Part shown: positions 1 through 10,665 of the stretch, in pieces | How the letters are laid out: every line of letters starts with the position of its first letter | How positions within the stretch are numbered: position 1 is the stretch's first letter | Source: Spirogloea muscicola | Taxonomy: Eukaryota; Streptophyta; Zygnematophyceae; Spirogloeales; Spirogloeaceae | Length of the DNA: 38,874 bases | Reading direction: 5' to 3' | NCBI GenBank assembly: GCA_009602725.1 | Contig: WELB01000232.1 | Location: forward strand, 128,683 to 167,556 | Notes under the pieces: generated by a model | Databases searched by the model: none | What the model was told of the DNA's origin: nothing | The model's input: the letters and a program-made list of their open reading frames with translations, nothing else | Made by a program: the position numbers and the translations under genes

Positions 1-735
1 TAGCCAGCCCTGCTGCTGCCTAGCCAGCCCCGCTGCTGCCTGCTGCTGCCGCCGCCGCCACAGCTCTGCTGCTGCCGGCTGCTGCCAGCCCGTCACCGCA
101 GCTCATCACTGCGGGCCCTGCCGGCTCTCTGTAAGTCTACTGGTAGAGTCACCGCCCTAGGGCGGTGCCTCAGGGTAAGACTTCCGCTGCGCTCTGTGCG
201 CGAATGTGCGTTGGCGTTCTCCTGTACGAGGGTTGTCTCCAAAACAACCCTATGCTCGAATCCAAACCAGGACACCCTGACTCTAACTGTGTGATAAGAT
301 GCAGAGATGTCACACGCGTTGTCCCCGGCGCCTCGACACGTCGGCCCCGACAGCGGGGCCTTCCCTTCGACAGGCCTGCCCCTCGGGGCGGGCCGCATGC
401 CAGCCCCGCGGGGTGGGCCATGGAGCGACCCCAGGCGCCCCTGGAAGGGGGGCAGCACCGGGTGCACTAGGAGTCTGGGGGCAGAGACACGGACAGCATT
501 CGGATCAGTGAAGCCCCGAGAGCGGCGCAGCCCTGCTGCCGCGCCTGCTGCTGCAGCCGTCGCCGGAAAGACGCTGCCGGCTCGCTGCAAGACGTTTGCG
601 GCCTGCCCTTATTGGGCTAGCTGCGGGCTGGTGCCCGAGTGGTGGAGACGCCGCCTGACGGCGGCACCACAGTGCAAGACTTCCGCTGCGCGCCAAGGAG
701 CGAGGAGCTTCGTGGTGTAGGGGTTTGCTTATAAG
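1..735. other. GC-rich, triplet-repeat DNA without a gene
   Basis: The first 120 bases and 530-600 are rich in CTG/CCG triplets (runs of gctgctgcc). A short segment, aagacttccgctgcgc, occurs at about 177 and again at about 676, so the region contains a diverged internal duplication. Open frames on both strands are low-complexity and match no domain I recognise. I see no gene. Confidence 0.5.
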
Positions 736-739
736 TCCC

Positions 740-3025
740 TACGTCCGAAGCAATCAAGACTTGACCGCCTAATTGCCCGTGAAGAGGGGTCGGGCCATGA
801 CATGATCTGTTCGGTTGGCTCGCAGGGGCTACCGTGTTTAGCTCCCCGGACCTGCAAAATGGTTTTCACCAGATTTGAATCACGCCTGCGGATGTTCCAA
901 TGTCGGCATTCCGTATGCCGCTTGGACACTTTGACGTCAAGGTTCTGATTTTGCTTTGACCTTGACCGGCTACGTTCCAGGCTGTGATGACGAGAGTCTT
1001 TGGCCCCTTGCTCTGTATTTTTTCGTGCTGGTTTAATTGGACGACATACTGGTGTTCACCAGGCCTGCTGGTTTAATTGGACGACATACTGGTGTTCAGC
1101 AAAATGCCGGAGGATCACGTGGGGCACCTGCGCCAAGTGCTGCAGTTGCTGCTTGAGAATCAACTGTGTTTGCCAAGTTTCAAGTGCGCATTGTACCAGC
1201 CAGAGCTGACATACGGTGGTGATGTCGAGGGCAAAGACGGACGGCATACGAGTCGACCCCAAGAAAACTTCGGTAGTACGGGCTTGGTGTAACTGTTTTC
1301 ATGGCTTTTTTCATGGCTGGAATGTCAATGCAGCAGTGATGTACTGATAGGTGCCTGGAGACGAGACACCTCGTCCGGCTGACAATAAGTTCACCGTCAG
1401 TTCTGCAGGAAAGGCTTGACAGATGCCTAGAGATAAGATAATAGCCTGTGCAAGACTCTGTGGCGTCTGCATGTGTGTGCGGCCATCTTGTGGCCGAATG
1501 TCTTTGTGCTGTTGAGATTGCTGTATGAGTTTTTGCTCCGTTGCTGGACTGTGCTAAGAGTGGCACCACTGCCAGAGCAGCTTCTGTATTTTGGGCTGGA
1601 GGAAAGTGCAGTACTGGCTCTGCTCTTTTTGGGCAAGCGTACCTGCTTTACATCAAACGTGATGAGGTCAATTTTATGGAGCCCTGCGGTGCGAACTGCG
1701 CCATCGACGCGATGTTTGGCACGCGTCGGCGAGCATGGCAAGGGATGGCGAAGGTGAGCCCCTCGGCATGGGAGCGATTTAAAGAGTCAGAGGATGACGG
1801 TGATGCTGTGTCTCCTGGCTTTATTCCTGCTGTTGCTGCTCCTGGTGCTCATGCTGCAGCCGCTGAAGTAGCTGCTGGTGCCAACTTGCTGCTGCTGCTG
1901 CTTCTGCTGCACCATGGCTGTTGCTGCTGGAACCAACCTGCCTTGATGTTGATGTTGAAGGATAAGGTCCACTTTTGACAATTTGCCGGATTTAGAAGCC
2001 AATGTGGCTGCCCCAAGAAGCGACATGCCCACTGGCGCAACCAGTGGACGGCTTTCCGTGTGGAGTGGAGCTTCTGGTCAAGATGAAGGGATTACCACCC
2101 CACAGACGAACAATGTGTCCTGTATGAGGAAACCATGATGGCATCATCGTGTGTGGAATGTGAGCAACTCGTGGTGCACAAGGGCCCTTGGACAAGGCAC
2201 TACGGACGAAGCCAAGATGCGGTCTACAGGGGGTTCTTGCCTCTCATCTAAACACCAATCCTCCTTGCATGTACCGATGAAGTCCATTTAATGTCGTTTT
2301 AATAAGTCATGGCTAGGCAAGCCTGATCCCTAACCTGCTAGGCAAGCCTGCTTCCAATAATTATCGTACGGCAATGTGCTTTCTCGTGGCGGGTGGTTGT
2401 CCCTACCAAGCACTCAGTTCCTAAAAGGGCTCATCCGGCTCTAATCTGCCTGTTAGGGACCGAACGCTACATTAGTCTCAGAGGTGCACGCCTTACGTGT
2501 TTGGCGTTGCTACCTGGACGACCTACAGTTGTCACCGATCATTGTCCGTCGACGTATTTTCACTCACAGCAGCATTTGACTCGGCGTCAAGCTCGATGGC
2601 TGAGTGTATGGCATTATACCGTATCCACTGGGTGCCTCGCCCTGGACGGCATACTTTTGCGGACCCCGTGAGTCGCAACACTCGAGGGGCTAATGTGTTG
2701 GCTACCTTGAATGCTTCTGGAGTGCCGGCTGCAGGACTGCGTCCGACTCGGCAAGCTTCTCGGCTTCACGGCCGACTTCTCCGAGCTGTACGTGGGACTT
2801 ATTTGAATGGTATGGCAGCGACCTAGGACTAGCCGGGACAGCCAACGTACGCACCCTCACCGATGACAAAGGCTTCTGCTGGCAAGGCGACGCTTGTGGT
2901 CCCGGACTGCATTGCCTTGCGCTCTAACATCATGCAGGAGCCGCACGATATGCCTTAGTGTGTTCATCTGGGAGTGAGCAAGACCAAAGAGGCTGTGCAA
3001 CGCCTCTTTTGGTGGAAGGGCTTTT
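740..3025 (+). mobile_element. Ty3/gypsy LTR-retrotransposon pol relic (decayed)
   Basis: Blocks of a Ty3/gypsy polyprotein lie in the right order on the + strand but in shifting frames with stops. A reverse transcriptase block (about 825-1240) reads NGFHQI, then ITPADVPMSAFRMPLGHFDV, then ATFQAVMTRVFGPLL, and includes the catalytic LDDILVFSK followed by PEDHVGHLRQVLQLL. An RNase H block (about 2520-2690) reads VVTDH and HLTRRQARWLS, with the PGRHTFADPVSRN end in another frame. An integrase zinc-binding block (about 2880-3020) reads LVVPDC, IMQEPHDMP, LGVSKTKEAVQRLFWWKG. About 1 kb between RT and RNase H (1300-2330) has no recognisable pol sequence and may be an insertion. No LTRs or primer-binding site were seen. 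It cannot encode a functional protein and is a fossil. Confidence 0.85.
1027..1098 (+). repeat. 32-bp direct duplication inside the RT relic
   Basis: The segment gctggtttaattggacgaca plus the next 12 bases occurs at 1027 and again at 1067 (period 40). It covers the codons for the catalytic LDD motif, so this site is duplicated and frameshifted. Confidence 0.8.
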
Positions 3026-4489
3026 CAGCTCAGGTGCATGCTTTCGTGACAAGCTGTGTGTAAGGCGGCGGGCGGAGGCCCGGGGCCTTAGGACGCGGAG
3101 CTGGACTGCGAGCGAGGATCAAGAGACTGGAAGCACGATGCACAAGGCGTCTTGGATTACTGGAGGGGCAAGAGTACAGAGTGCTCGAGAGGTGAGCAGG
3201 CAGGATACAGATTGCTGGAGATGGGGGCCCAAGAGGGGCCCCCCTCCTTATATAGCCTAGCCTCACTAGGGCCTCTGTAAAGATCTAGAAGTTGCAGGAG
3301 GACGTTCCCATGCCCGGGGTCCCTCGGGAACCCTCTAGAGGAGCCCAGATTAGGGTTAGGGCTGACTAGGCTGGATTTAGGCTTAGGGCGCGGGGCGCCG
3401 GCTCGAGCTCGGGCTAGGGCGCATGACAGACAGGTCATAGCAGGAGTTGGAAAGCGTATGCTACTCGGAAAGGGAAGCGACTATAAGGATGGCCACTCAG
3501 TAAGGCCTAGTAAGCTACCGCAAGGCGGGCGAACGAGGTATGATGGGAGAGTTCGAGCTTGATCGGGGTCGGGGGGGGGGGGGGGGGGGGGAGGGGGGGC
3601 GCCTGGAAGAAAAAGATTCTTTCCAGAATGGTGCGATGGCTGTTAAAGAAGTGCTGGCTCATAGAGAAGAGAGAAAGGCCAGCCCCAAACAAGCATGGAC
3701 AAGCTACGAAGAAGACGGGAAGAGGAGAGGAGGTCTTTTTGTTAGGGGCGATGGCTTTGAAGGGCCAGCCATGGAAAGCGGGACAAGGTCACGAAGGGGC
3801 TGGAAAGCGCTGAAGCACACAGCTACGCAAGGTGGCTACCACCAAGGGTTGCTCAAAAGCCCCTAGTCAGCAGCCGCCAGTCAAAGTATGGTGCAGCCCA
3901 AAAAACCACCTGGGCAGTACCCAGAAGCAGCAGCCCAAGCGCGGCCTGCGCGCAAGTGCTCTGCAAAAGCCTGGATCCGATGGAGCGAGACTGACAGGCG
4001 CATGCCCAACACTTCGAGCGAGCGATCCAAGAGCCACCCGAGCATTGAAGTCGGCCTGCTCTTTCATGTGGGCCTTGGCATCGGATGATCGCACGCCAGG
4101 CAAGCCATCTAGTAGTAGAAGCGTCTCTAGACAGTAGTTCTTTCTGTGTAAAGCAATGGCTGTGAAAGGCCAGCCCAGATATACACTAAGTCTGGAGGGC
4201 CGGAAGGCGCGAAAAGGCGAGAGCTGTACAATAACAAGCTCTACCAATGTAAGGCAATGGCTGTAAAATGAACAACAGGTATGTCGTGCCTGCCCGTATA
4301 GCGCTCACAATACGTCGAAGTGCCACACGTGAAGCCCCGCCTACAGGCCAGGACTCTGCTTGGCTAACAGCAGCCTGGCCTGCATGGCCTCACTACCAGA
4401 TGAGCAGACCTGCAAAGAATGTGGCAGAAGAGTCACCACACCTTCTAGCCGACGCTACAACGACGCTCTGCGCCCGGGCATGACAGGTA
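3026..4489. other. Gene-free region with G-homopolymer and telomere-like bits
   Basis: No gene recognised. It holds a short telomere-like stretch (gattagggttaggg near 3350), a run of 21 G at 3571-3591, and two diverged ggctg...ggccagccc hairpin remnants (near 3675 and 4155) that resemble the hairpin module seen elsewhere in the window. A 126-codon open frame on the - strand (3867-4247) matches nothing I know. Confidence 0.5.
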
Positions 4490-4585
4490 GAAGGTATGGC
4501 CACCAATGCATCCATGGACGTCTATGTCCAGCACAATAGATTCATCACAGGCAGGGTGGTCCGCGTATTTGCTGTGCCTTGACGT
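4490..4585 (-). mobile_element. Non-LTR retrotransposon fragment (endonuclease tail)
   Basis: The - strand reads HSKYADHPACDESIVLDIDV then HGCIGG. This aligns with KYADHP...LAIDTHGALGA of the large - strand copy at 19622-21040 and KYSDHP...LAVDVHGAFGS of the copy at 22046-22825. It is a short, 5'- and 3'-truncated piece of the same family, lying just after the restriction-like endonuclease motif. Confidence 0.75.
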
Positions 4586-4867
4586 TTCTCCCGTGATGCT
4601 CGCGCCTTGCTGACAGCGTGCTGAGATGAAGAAGAGAAGTGGAGAGTGAGACAAAGAGAACGCGAGAGAAAGGAGAAAGCAGAGAGCGAAGGATGTGAAT
4701 GGCCAGCCCATCATATGATTAATGAGAGAAAAAAGCAGTGCTCGTTCACGGGGGGACGAAGGGCTGCTTGCAGAGGGAGCGAGGAGCCCGTGTGTGCACT
4801 GTGGCGGCCAGCTGAGGGGCGCACACGCAAACACGTCTGCAGCCGCAGTGGACCGCCAATCGTGCTG

Positions 4868-4975
4868 TGTGCTTGTTTTTCTTAGCGCTTCCCCTGGCCC
4901 TGTTCTCGTCGTTTGTTGATTCTTTTTTGGGCTGGCTTTTCCAGCCCCTATTCTCAGTGGGCGAGCACTTTCTCT
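4868..4975 (+). repeat. Retrotransposon 3'-UTR hairpin module
   Basis: Order: gcttgtttttcttagcgctt, cccctggccc, a T-rich spacer, then the stem-loop GGGCTGG-CTTTT-CCAGCCC, then ttctcagtgggcgagcactt. The same order follows the ORF end at 18872, 22682 and, on the - strand, 19770, which identifies it as the 3' UTR of the local non-LTR family. Confidence 0.85.
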
Positions 4976-5304
4976 ATCGTGCTGGCACTGAGGGAGGGGA
5001 ACCTACTCAAAAATCACGCCATGGGTGCTCGGAGGGCCGTGCGTGGGCCCTAAAGCAAGGCGAGCGCCCACGGGGGCAGACGACGGGCTGCTAGTGGCTC
5101 ATAAGTTGTATTACACCCGGGTACGAAGCTCCAGCAGAATCCTTTCCAACACGGGCGGTGGCTGTAAGGAGCCGGCCATCAGGATACATCATGATACGGG
5201 AAGGACGGTGTCGCGTGTCCCGCGCGACTTCGCCCGTCGTCGGCTTCCCTTAGCTGCGAAAGGAGGTCCACGAGGGGAGGTCCAATCCCCTCTCTCTCTC
5301 TCTC

Positions 5305-5415
5305 TAGGTACCTTTGATTAGGTCTCCGTATTATGTAGCATTGTTTAGTCTGCACTCGACTCTGCCTGAACAATGTATTGGCTCGAATTGGATTTGGCCT
5401 CCCTTTCAATTCATG
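5305..5415 (+). repeat. Dispersed repeat family A, copy 1
   Basis: About 110 bp containing taggtctccgtattat, gtttagtctgcactcgactc and gcctgaacaatgtattggct. An inverted, nearly identical copy is at 10566-10665, and diverged copies lie at 19060-19470. It has no coding potential. I see no tRNA-like A/B boxes, so it is not an obvious SINE. Confidence 0.8.
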
Positions 5416-6317
5416 CGCCCCGCGCGCCTTCTCTCTCGTTGTGGGGAAAGGGGGGGGGTGGGGGGACCTCCCCGTCGCCTCACGATAACGGGTCCGAGGT
5501 GAACGGGGACAGGTCGTGGGCCCCACTGGTAGAGAAAAGCCCCCGCCGACGGCCAGCGGCGCCTCCAAGAGGGCCGCCCCCCGACGGGCGGGACCCACCT
5601 CGGGAGCCACACCAAAACGACGTGGGCGGTCGCCACTTCCACGTGATGCGCAACCGCGCCACACGTGGGCCGGGTCTTCCCGACGGCAGCGGGCCACGAC
5701 TTGGCCTCCTCCACGATGGCTGCAGACGACGGGTTGAGGCCTTTCTGATCGGAGTTTGAAGGCGGGACGAGACGGCGGGACGCACGGCCCCGTTGCGGAG
5801 CGGCGTCTCTCCCAGCAGCTCCCCGGTGCGGGGAAAGTTTTCCCCCACGCTGCCCGCCGACGGCCAGCTAACTTGACGGCGTGGGCACGGCGGTCGGCCG
5901 GTGAACACGTGGCGCGCGCACCGCGGGCCGCGGGCCGGCGTTTGTCGCGGCCCGCTTGGCGCGTGCGGCGGCCATCAAGATCCCACGGGAGCACGTGACC
6001 CCCTCCCTCCTCCCCCCCTCCACGCCTGGCGCGCGGCCCCGCGTGGCACAGGCAGCACCCCCCCCCTCCCTCCCTCCTCCCCTCCCTCCTCCCCCCCCGC
6101 TGATATAGCCATTACCGCCCGCTGTATGCAGACTGGCTGGCTGTTACTGTTACAGCCGCTCTTCACATACTGGTGGTCGTTTATTCTATCTTCCTCCCCC
6201 ATGCAGCGGAGCCCGCCCTCCCGCCTTCGCCCCCCTCGAGCTCCGCCACGGCGGCCCTGGCAGCCCACCTCGCCGCCGAGCTCCGCGCCGGCGGCGGCGG
6301 CGGCGGCGGCGACGGCC
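5416..6317 (+). promoter_or_regulatory. GC-rich upstream region of the bHLH gene with CACGTG cluster
   Basis: Very GC-rich DNA, then a C-rich stretch (6000-6110), then the start of the bHLH gene. Four exact CACGTG (G-box/E-box) sites occur at 5640, 5662, 5906 and 5992. The long open frames on both strands here are low-complexity Arg/Pro/Ala translations typical of GC-rich non-coding DNA. The promoter role is inferred from position. Confidence 0.45.
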
Positions 6318-8541
6318 ATGGCGGCGGCAAATGGGGACTGCGACTGCAGCGACGCCGGGGGGAATCTAGAGGGCGCGGCTGCCAAGGCTCCCGTGGCCAC
6401 GTGGGCAGCGTCAGCGCCACGCTGGACGGCGACGGGGCCCGCCAAGCCCAAGCCCAAACGCAGCCGCTCGTCCGATGTGAGCAGCCGCTTCGCTCATTCG
6501 TCTTGCTCAATCTCCTCAAGGCGCGGCAAGCNCAGCGGCGGCGGCGGCGGCGGCGGCGGCGCCGCCGCAGCAGCAGCGGGAGCCGCTGAGCCTGGACCTG
6601 AACATGCAGGCGTGGGCGCGGCAGCCGGAGCTGCGCGCAGTGCAGCCCGACGAGGCCGAGCACAAGCCACCAATCCACTCGGCGCTGTTTCCCGCCGCTG
6701 CTCGCGCGGCGGCGGCGGTGGCGGCGGCGGCCAAGCCTGCGGCGCCGCACCAGAGCTGGGCCTCCGACGGTGGGGCGCCCACCACTCAGAGCTCAGGTGA
6801 GCTGCGGCCGCAGGTCTTGACCATGACGAGTGGCCGTGCTGCACAGCTGATGTATGGGGGCTTTCAAAAGATTCGTAAGATTCACGGATCACATCACGCC
6901 TCCACACATACATAGTATCCAGAAACATTGCAGTACCAATGCAAACCAAGGAGCCGCTGTACGCTGCAGTCGTCGGCTGTGGCTCTGACGCCTGCTGCCG
7001 CAACGCTGGTGCGGAAATGCCGGCAGGCCTAGCTGGGCTGCTCCCGTCGCCGTCGGCGGCGGCGCCGGCCCAGCTTCAGCTCGAGCGCGTGCCGAGCCGC
7101 GACTGGAGTGTGGCAATGGCTGGCGCTGCGCCGGGTGCAGCTGCGGCGGCTGCGGCGTCGCGGTCTGAGGGTGGCCTCTTCCTGTCCAGCGACTCGGAGG
7201 CTGACGATCTGCTCGACGACGAGGGTGAGCAGCAGAGCTGCCGCTGCCATACCAGCGACGCCGGCCATGGCTGCCTGTCAGTGCCGTCAGCTGCTTACAG
7301 CAGCTGCCGCGGCAACGGGCGATCTGCCCGTTATGCAGACGAGACGCGGAGCGGGAAGAAGCGAGCTGCTGGCAAGCAACTCTCCAAGACCGGCGGCAGT
7401 GGCAACGCGCTGGGAGCAGCGGCGGCAGCTTCGCCGGCGGCGGCGCCGCCCGCGGCGGCCCTCTCGCACCTCATGACGGAGCGGCGGAGGCGGGAGAGGC
7501 TCAATGCGCAGTTCCTGGCGCTGCGCGGCATCGTGCCCAACATCACGAAGATGAACAAGTCGTCCACGCTGGAAGACGCGATCGACTACATCCGCTCGCT
7601 GCAGGGCAAGGTCGTGGCCATGGAGCGCCGCCTTGCCGCTGCTGAGGAAGCCGCCAGGGACATCAAGGTTCCTCCTCCCTCCCTCCACTTGCCTCCTCCA
7701 TCTTCCTTCGTCCACCTTCACCCTCTTACTTTCCCGAAGTTGCTGAGCTACCGGTGGTGCCTCCGCTGCCATTCTTTGCCGCAGCCGCTGGCAGTGAAGG
7801 AGGCCGCCGAGGACGCGGAGGCAGCGGGCTTCGTGGGCAGTGCTGGGAAGACTGGGAAGCTCGCGCCACCTGCGGCACCACCACCGCCGACGCCAAACTC
7901 ATCCCGCGAAGAGGCAGCGGGCCCAGCAGCGGGCGTCCATGTTGATGTCCGGCTTATTGACAGGTGATTGCTGCTGCCGCCACATCCGCGGCACAAGCAG
8001 GCGGATCTATTGGCGCTGACTGCAGCTGTTGGCTAGTCTGATAATGTCAAAATCGTCTCTGAAAGTTGTAAGCACTTGTTGACTAGCGGTAAAAGAACCA
8101 TCTCTCACCGCTGAGTTAGAGGTCTGGACTGTCTGAGATCCAGCTTCATCCCAATCTTTGGTCCTCATTTCCGTCCTGCTGCTGCCGTGGTTGCCATGCA
8201 GCGAGCAGGTGCTTCTGCGTGTGCAGTGCGCCCGGCGACGAGGCCTGCTGTCGGATGTGCTTGCGGCGCTGGACAGCACGCCGCTGGATGTGCGCCACGC
8301 TTCGTGCATGTCGTCTGCCGACTGCGTCAGCGTCCACATATTCAGCTCTGCGGTGGAGGGCAGCGGCAGTGGCAATTGGCACGAGGAGCTGGAGCAGAAG
8401 ATTGGGGATGCTGTCGTCAGCCAGCTCCGCTGCGCACGCCGCACCGGTGTCAGCAACGGTGGCAGCAGGGCTGACCACGGCGACGGCAGCAACGAGACTC
8501 CTCCCACCAAGCGGGGCCGCAGCAGCAGTCGTGGTGCCTGA
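6318..8541 (+). CDS. bHLH transcription factor with C-terminal ACT-like domain
   Basis: Predicted nuclear DNA-binding regulator. A phase-consistent model joins 6318-6476, 6571-6796, 6934-7667, 7785-7963 and 8202-8541 (545 aa). The bHLH domain is at about residues 303-355: HLMTERRRRERLNAQ (basic region), LRGIVP, then KSSTLEDAIDYIRSLQGKVV (helix 2). The basic region has the H-E-R spacing (H, +4 E, +8 R) that in this family goes with CACGTG binding. The C-terminus (about 424-480: VHVDVRLID, then QVLLRVQCARRRGLLSDVLA) fits the ACT-like dimerisation domain of many plant bHLH proteins. The N-terminus has a basic stretch (KPKPKRSRS, possible nuclear signal) and LSLDLN, an EAR-like repression motif. 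The middle is rich in Ala, Ser and Asp. Exons 3-5 are firm. Exon 1 and its junction are less sure, because an ambiguous base lies at 6532 inside the inferred first intron; an alternative start is the ATG at 6604. The intron 7668-7784 keeps the frame open if retained. Confidence 0.82.
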
Positions 8542-9700
8542 ACTTCCTGACAGACCACCCATCAGCCGGTGCCTCATGCGGCCTGGCTGCTGCAGCTCCA
8601 ACCACAGATGAATGATCATCAGAAATCCAACCGCCCAACCGCCCACAATGACAACGTGCGGCAGCAGCGGCGGTGCTTGGGTTGCACAATTTTTCTTGTA
8701 GCTCCTTTCCTGGTCGTTTACAGCAGTGCCGGCGGAGGCAGTGGTGGTAGTAGCAGCTGTGGGTGTCTGGAGCTTCGAGGAGGTGAAGAGGGAGGCCAGG
8801 GTATGTCCCCCTCCTTCCTTTCCCTCGCCCTCCAGCTCCACCTGCAGCGCTCGCAAACCTCCCCGTCCCTTCACCGTCGGCTTTTTGGCGACTAGCTGAG
8901 CTGCGCCTTATTGTGTTACCCCGAGTTTTCATGCAACTGCTGATAGTCTGAACGTGCGTGCACTCTTTTGCGGACCCTAGCCATGCTTATTTCTGCTTGT
9001 TTACCTGCCGGCAAATTGCTTATTGCATTGCCATTAAGATCAATGTTTGGCTCCAGCAAATGCATCGATCGCAGCCGAATGACTCGTGAAATCGGATGCA
9101 GTTGGCGTAAGCACACGAGGTTGCTAATTGCAAGCTTGGTAGGCTCTTGAAGCTCCCGGCTGTTGAGATCCGTCGGATCGCCACGGTCAGCAACAAGTTA
9201 TGTGCAGGGGTCACTATATAGCACGGCAACATGGCACCCTTTCCTTGCACAAAACTCCTGATTCTCTCCATCCTTGGCCTGCTGAAGATGGAAGCAAGAA
9301 GGTCAAGCTGAGGCTTTGGCTGAGCGCTTTGCTGTGGTTGTGCTTCCGTGTCTACGCTTCCACCTATACCCTGTCCAGTCCTTCTGTGCTGGCCTGTCTC
9401 AGCCACTGCCTCGTTTGGATGTGCACCGCCTTCCTTGCTGCCACTTTCTCTTTATGAGCGGCTGTTGATAAGAACCCAATTGATAAGAACCCAACCCTTG
9501 GTAGCTACTCGTGTTGCCCGTCGGTTCGTGGGTCTCTAGTTGGGGCTTCCCCTAGACACTATCTGGGCTTGTGGGCTGGCCTGTCACAGCCACCGCTTCG
9601 TTGAAAAAAGCACGTCTTGGGCGGAGTGGGTGAATAGTGGCGATTTTAGTGCGCAAGGGCTAAGACACGGAAGGAGCCGTGGGCCGAAGGAAACGCCGCA
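8542..9700. other. Region downstream of the bHLH gene, no gene seen
   Basis: Probably includes the 3' UTR of the bHLH gene. Open frames on both strands at 8542-8930 are short shadows without recognisable domains. A tandem ttgataagaacccaa repeat occurs at 9466-9495. Nothing else is supported. Confidence 0.45.
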
Positions 9701-10370
9701 GTAGAGTTGGGGGGCTTCGTCGGGCATCATCGGGGAAAGAGGGAGACCGGTTGGCACCGTCGCGGCGTGGGGAGCGAACGGCTGAACGGGCAAAGGAGAG
9801 ACGACGGACCCGGAGCCGGGGAGCCGCTTCGTCGGGCACCGTCGGGGCGGCCGCCCACGTCCCCCCCCCCCGCTCGGCGCGCCCGAGCTGACGGCAGCGC
9901 CGCTTGTCCGCTTCCCCTTGTCCCCCTCCCGCGTCGTGTAGCGCTCACGTGCGTACGCACGCGCGCACGGCCACGTGCTGCCGCCCGGGGCACACGCCGA
10001 CACGTGACCTCCGGGCCCGCGTGTGGCACGCCCCGGGAATGGAGCGCCCTCTCCGCCTCCCACGTGGCACCTCCGCCTGGTGCGGAGGGCTGCCTGCCGA
10101 CGCGTGGTGCACGCGGGCCGAGATTCACGGCGAAAACGGCGGACAGTCGGCAGGACCCCTTCGCGACAGACCGGCCGCCCGGGCGGGTCCCCTGCGGCAG
10201 CGGGAAGGGGATCTACTTGTCGTGTAGCGCGCATGCTGCGGCCGGACACCCTGTACGGCCGCCCACCGCGTGATTAGCGTCGAACCTTCCCCGCCCGGGG
10301 CTCGTCCGCCCCCGACTGCCCGCTAACGGCGGGAGCGCGACGGCTGCCCGTCTCCCGGGACGGGCAGCTC
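9701..10370. promoter_or_regulatory. GC-rich segment with second CACGTG cluster
   Basis: Four exact CACGTG sites lie within about 120 bp, at 9946, 9972, 10001 and 10061. The segment is very GC-rich and its long open frames are low-complexity. It sits downstream of the bHLH gene as the mirror of the cluster at 5640-5997. No adjacent coding gene explains it as a promoter, so the regulatory role is inference. Confidence 0.35.
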
Positions 10371-10372
10371 GT

Positions 10373-10450
10373 GGAAGAAGAAAGTGCTCGCCCATTGAGA
10401 ATAGGGGCTGGAACAACCAGCCCGAAAAAGAATGAACAGAGTACGAAAGT
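10373..10450 (-). repeat. Retrotransposon 3'-UTR hairpin module (inverted)
   Basis: Reads gaagaaagtgctcgcccatt, gagaataggggctgg, then the opposite arm ccagcccgaaaaagaatgaa. It is the reverse complement of the module at 21860-21964, with the same loop variant (ggctggttgttccagcc). Confidence 0.85.
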
Positions 10451-10565
10451 CGTGGAAACACTCTGCTCTGCCTGCCCGGCTTCAGGCGTTTCTGCTTGAA
10501 CGAGGTAAAAGCGCGCGAATGTGCTGAATCTGTAGAAACAGCTCTTCCATGGAAGTAACAGCTCT

Positions 10566-10665
10566 AAAATTGAAAAGGAGGCCAATTCAAGCCAATACAT
10601 TGTTCAGGCAGAGTCGAGTGCAGACTAAACAATGCTATATAATACGGAGACCTAATCTAAGGTAC
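10566..10665 (-). repeat. Dispersed repeat family A, copy 2 (inverted)
   Basis: Reverse complement of 5305-5415: agccaatacattgttcaggc, gagtcgagtgcagactaaac, ataatacggagacctaatct, ggtacc. Differences from copy 1 are few. With copy 1 it forms a widely spaced inverted pair around the bHLH locus. Confidence 0.85.

Noticed and set aside
5179-5994. 271-codon open frame on the - strand
   Set aside because: Low-complexity Arg/Pro/Gly translation of very GC-rich DNA, with no domain and equally long frames on the other strand. It also runs through repeat family A at its end.
7668-7784. In-frame retained intron as coding sequence of the bHLH protein
   Set aside because: The segment has GT-AG ends, a pyrimidine-rich interior and a Pro/His/Leu translation with no conservation expected; spliced is the simpler reading, though retention keeps the frame.
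9584-10249. 221-codon open frame on the - strand
   Set aside because: Same reason: GC-driven open frame, no recognisable motif, no splice or start context.
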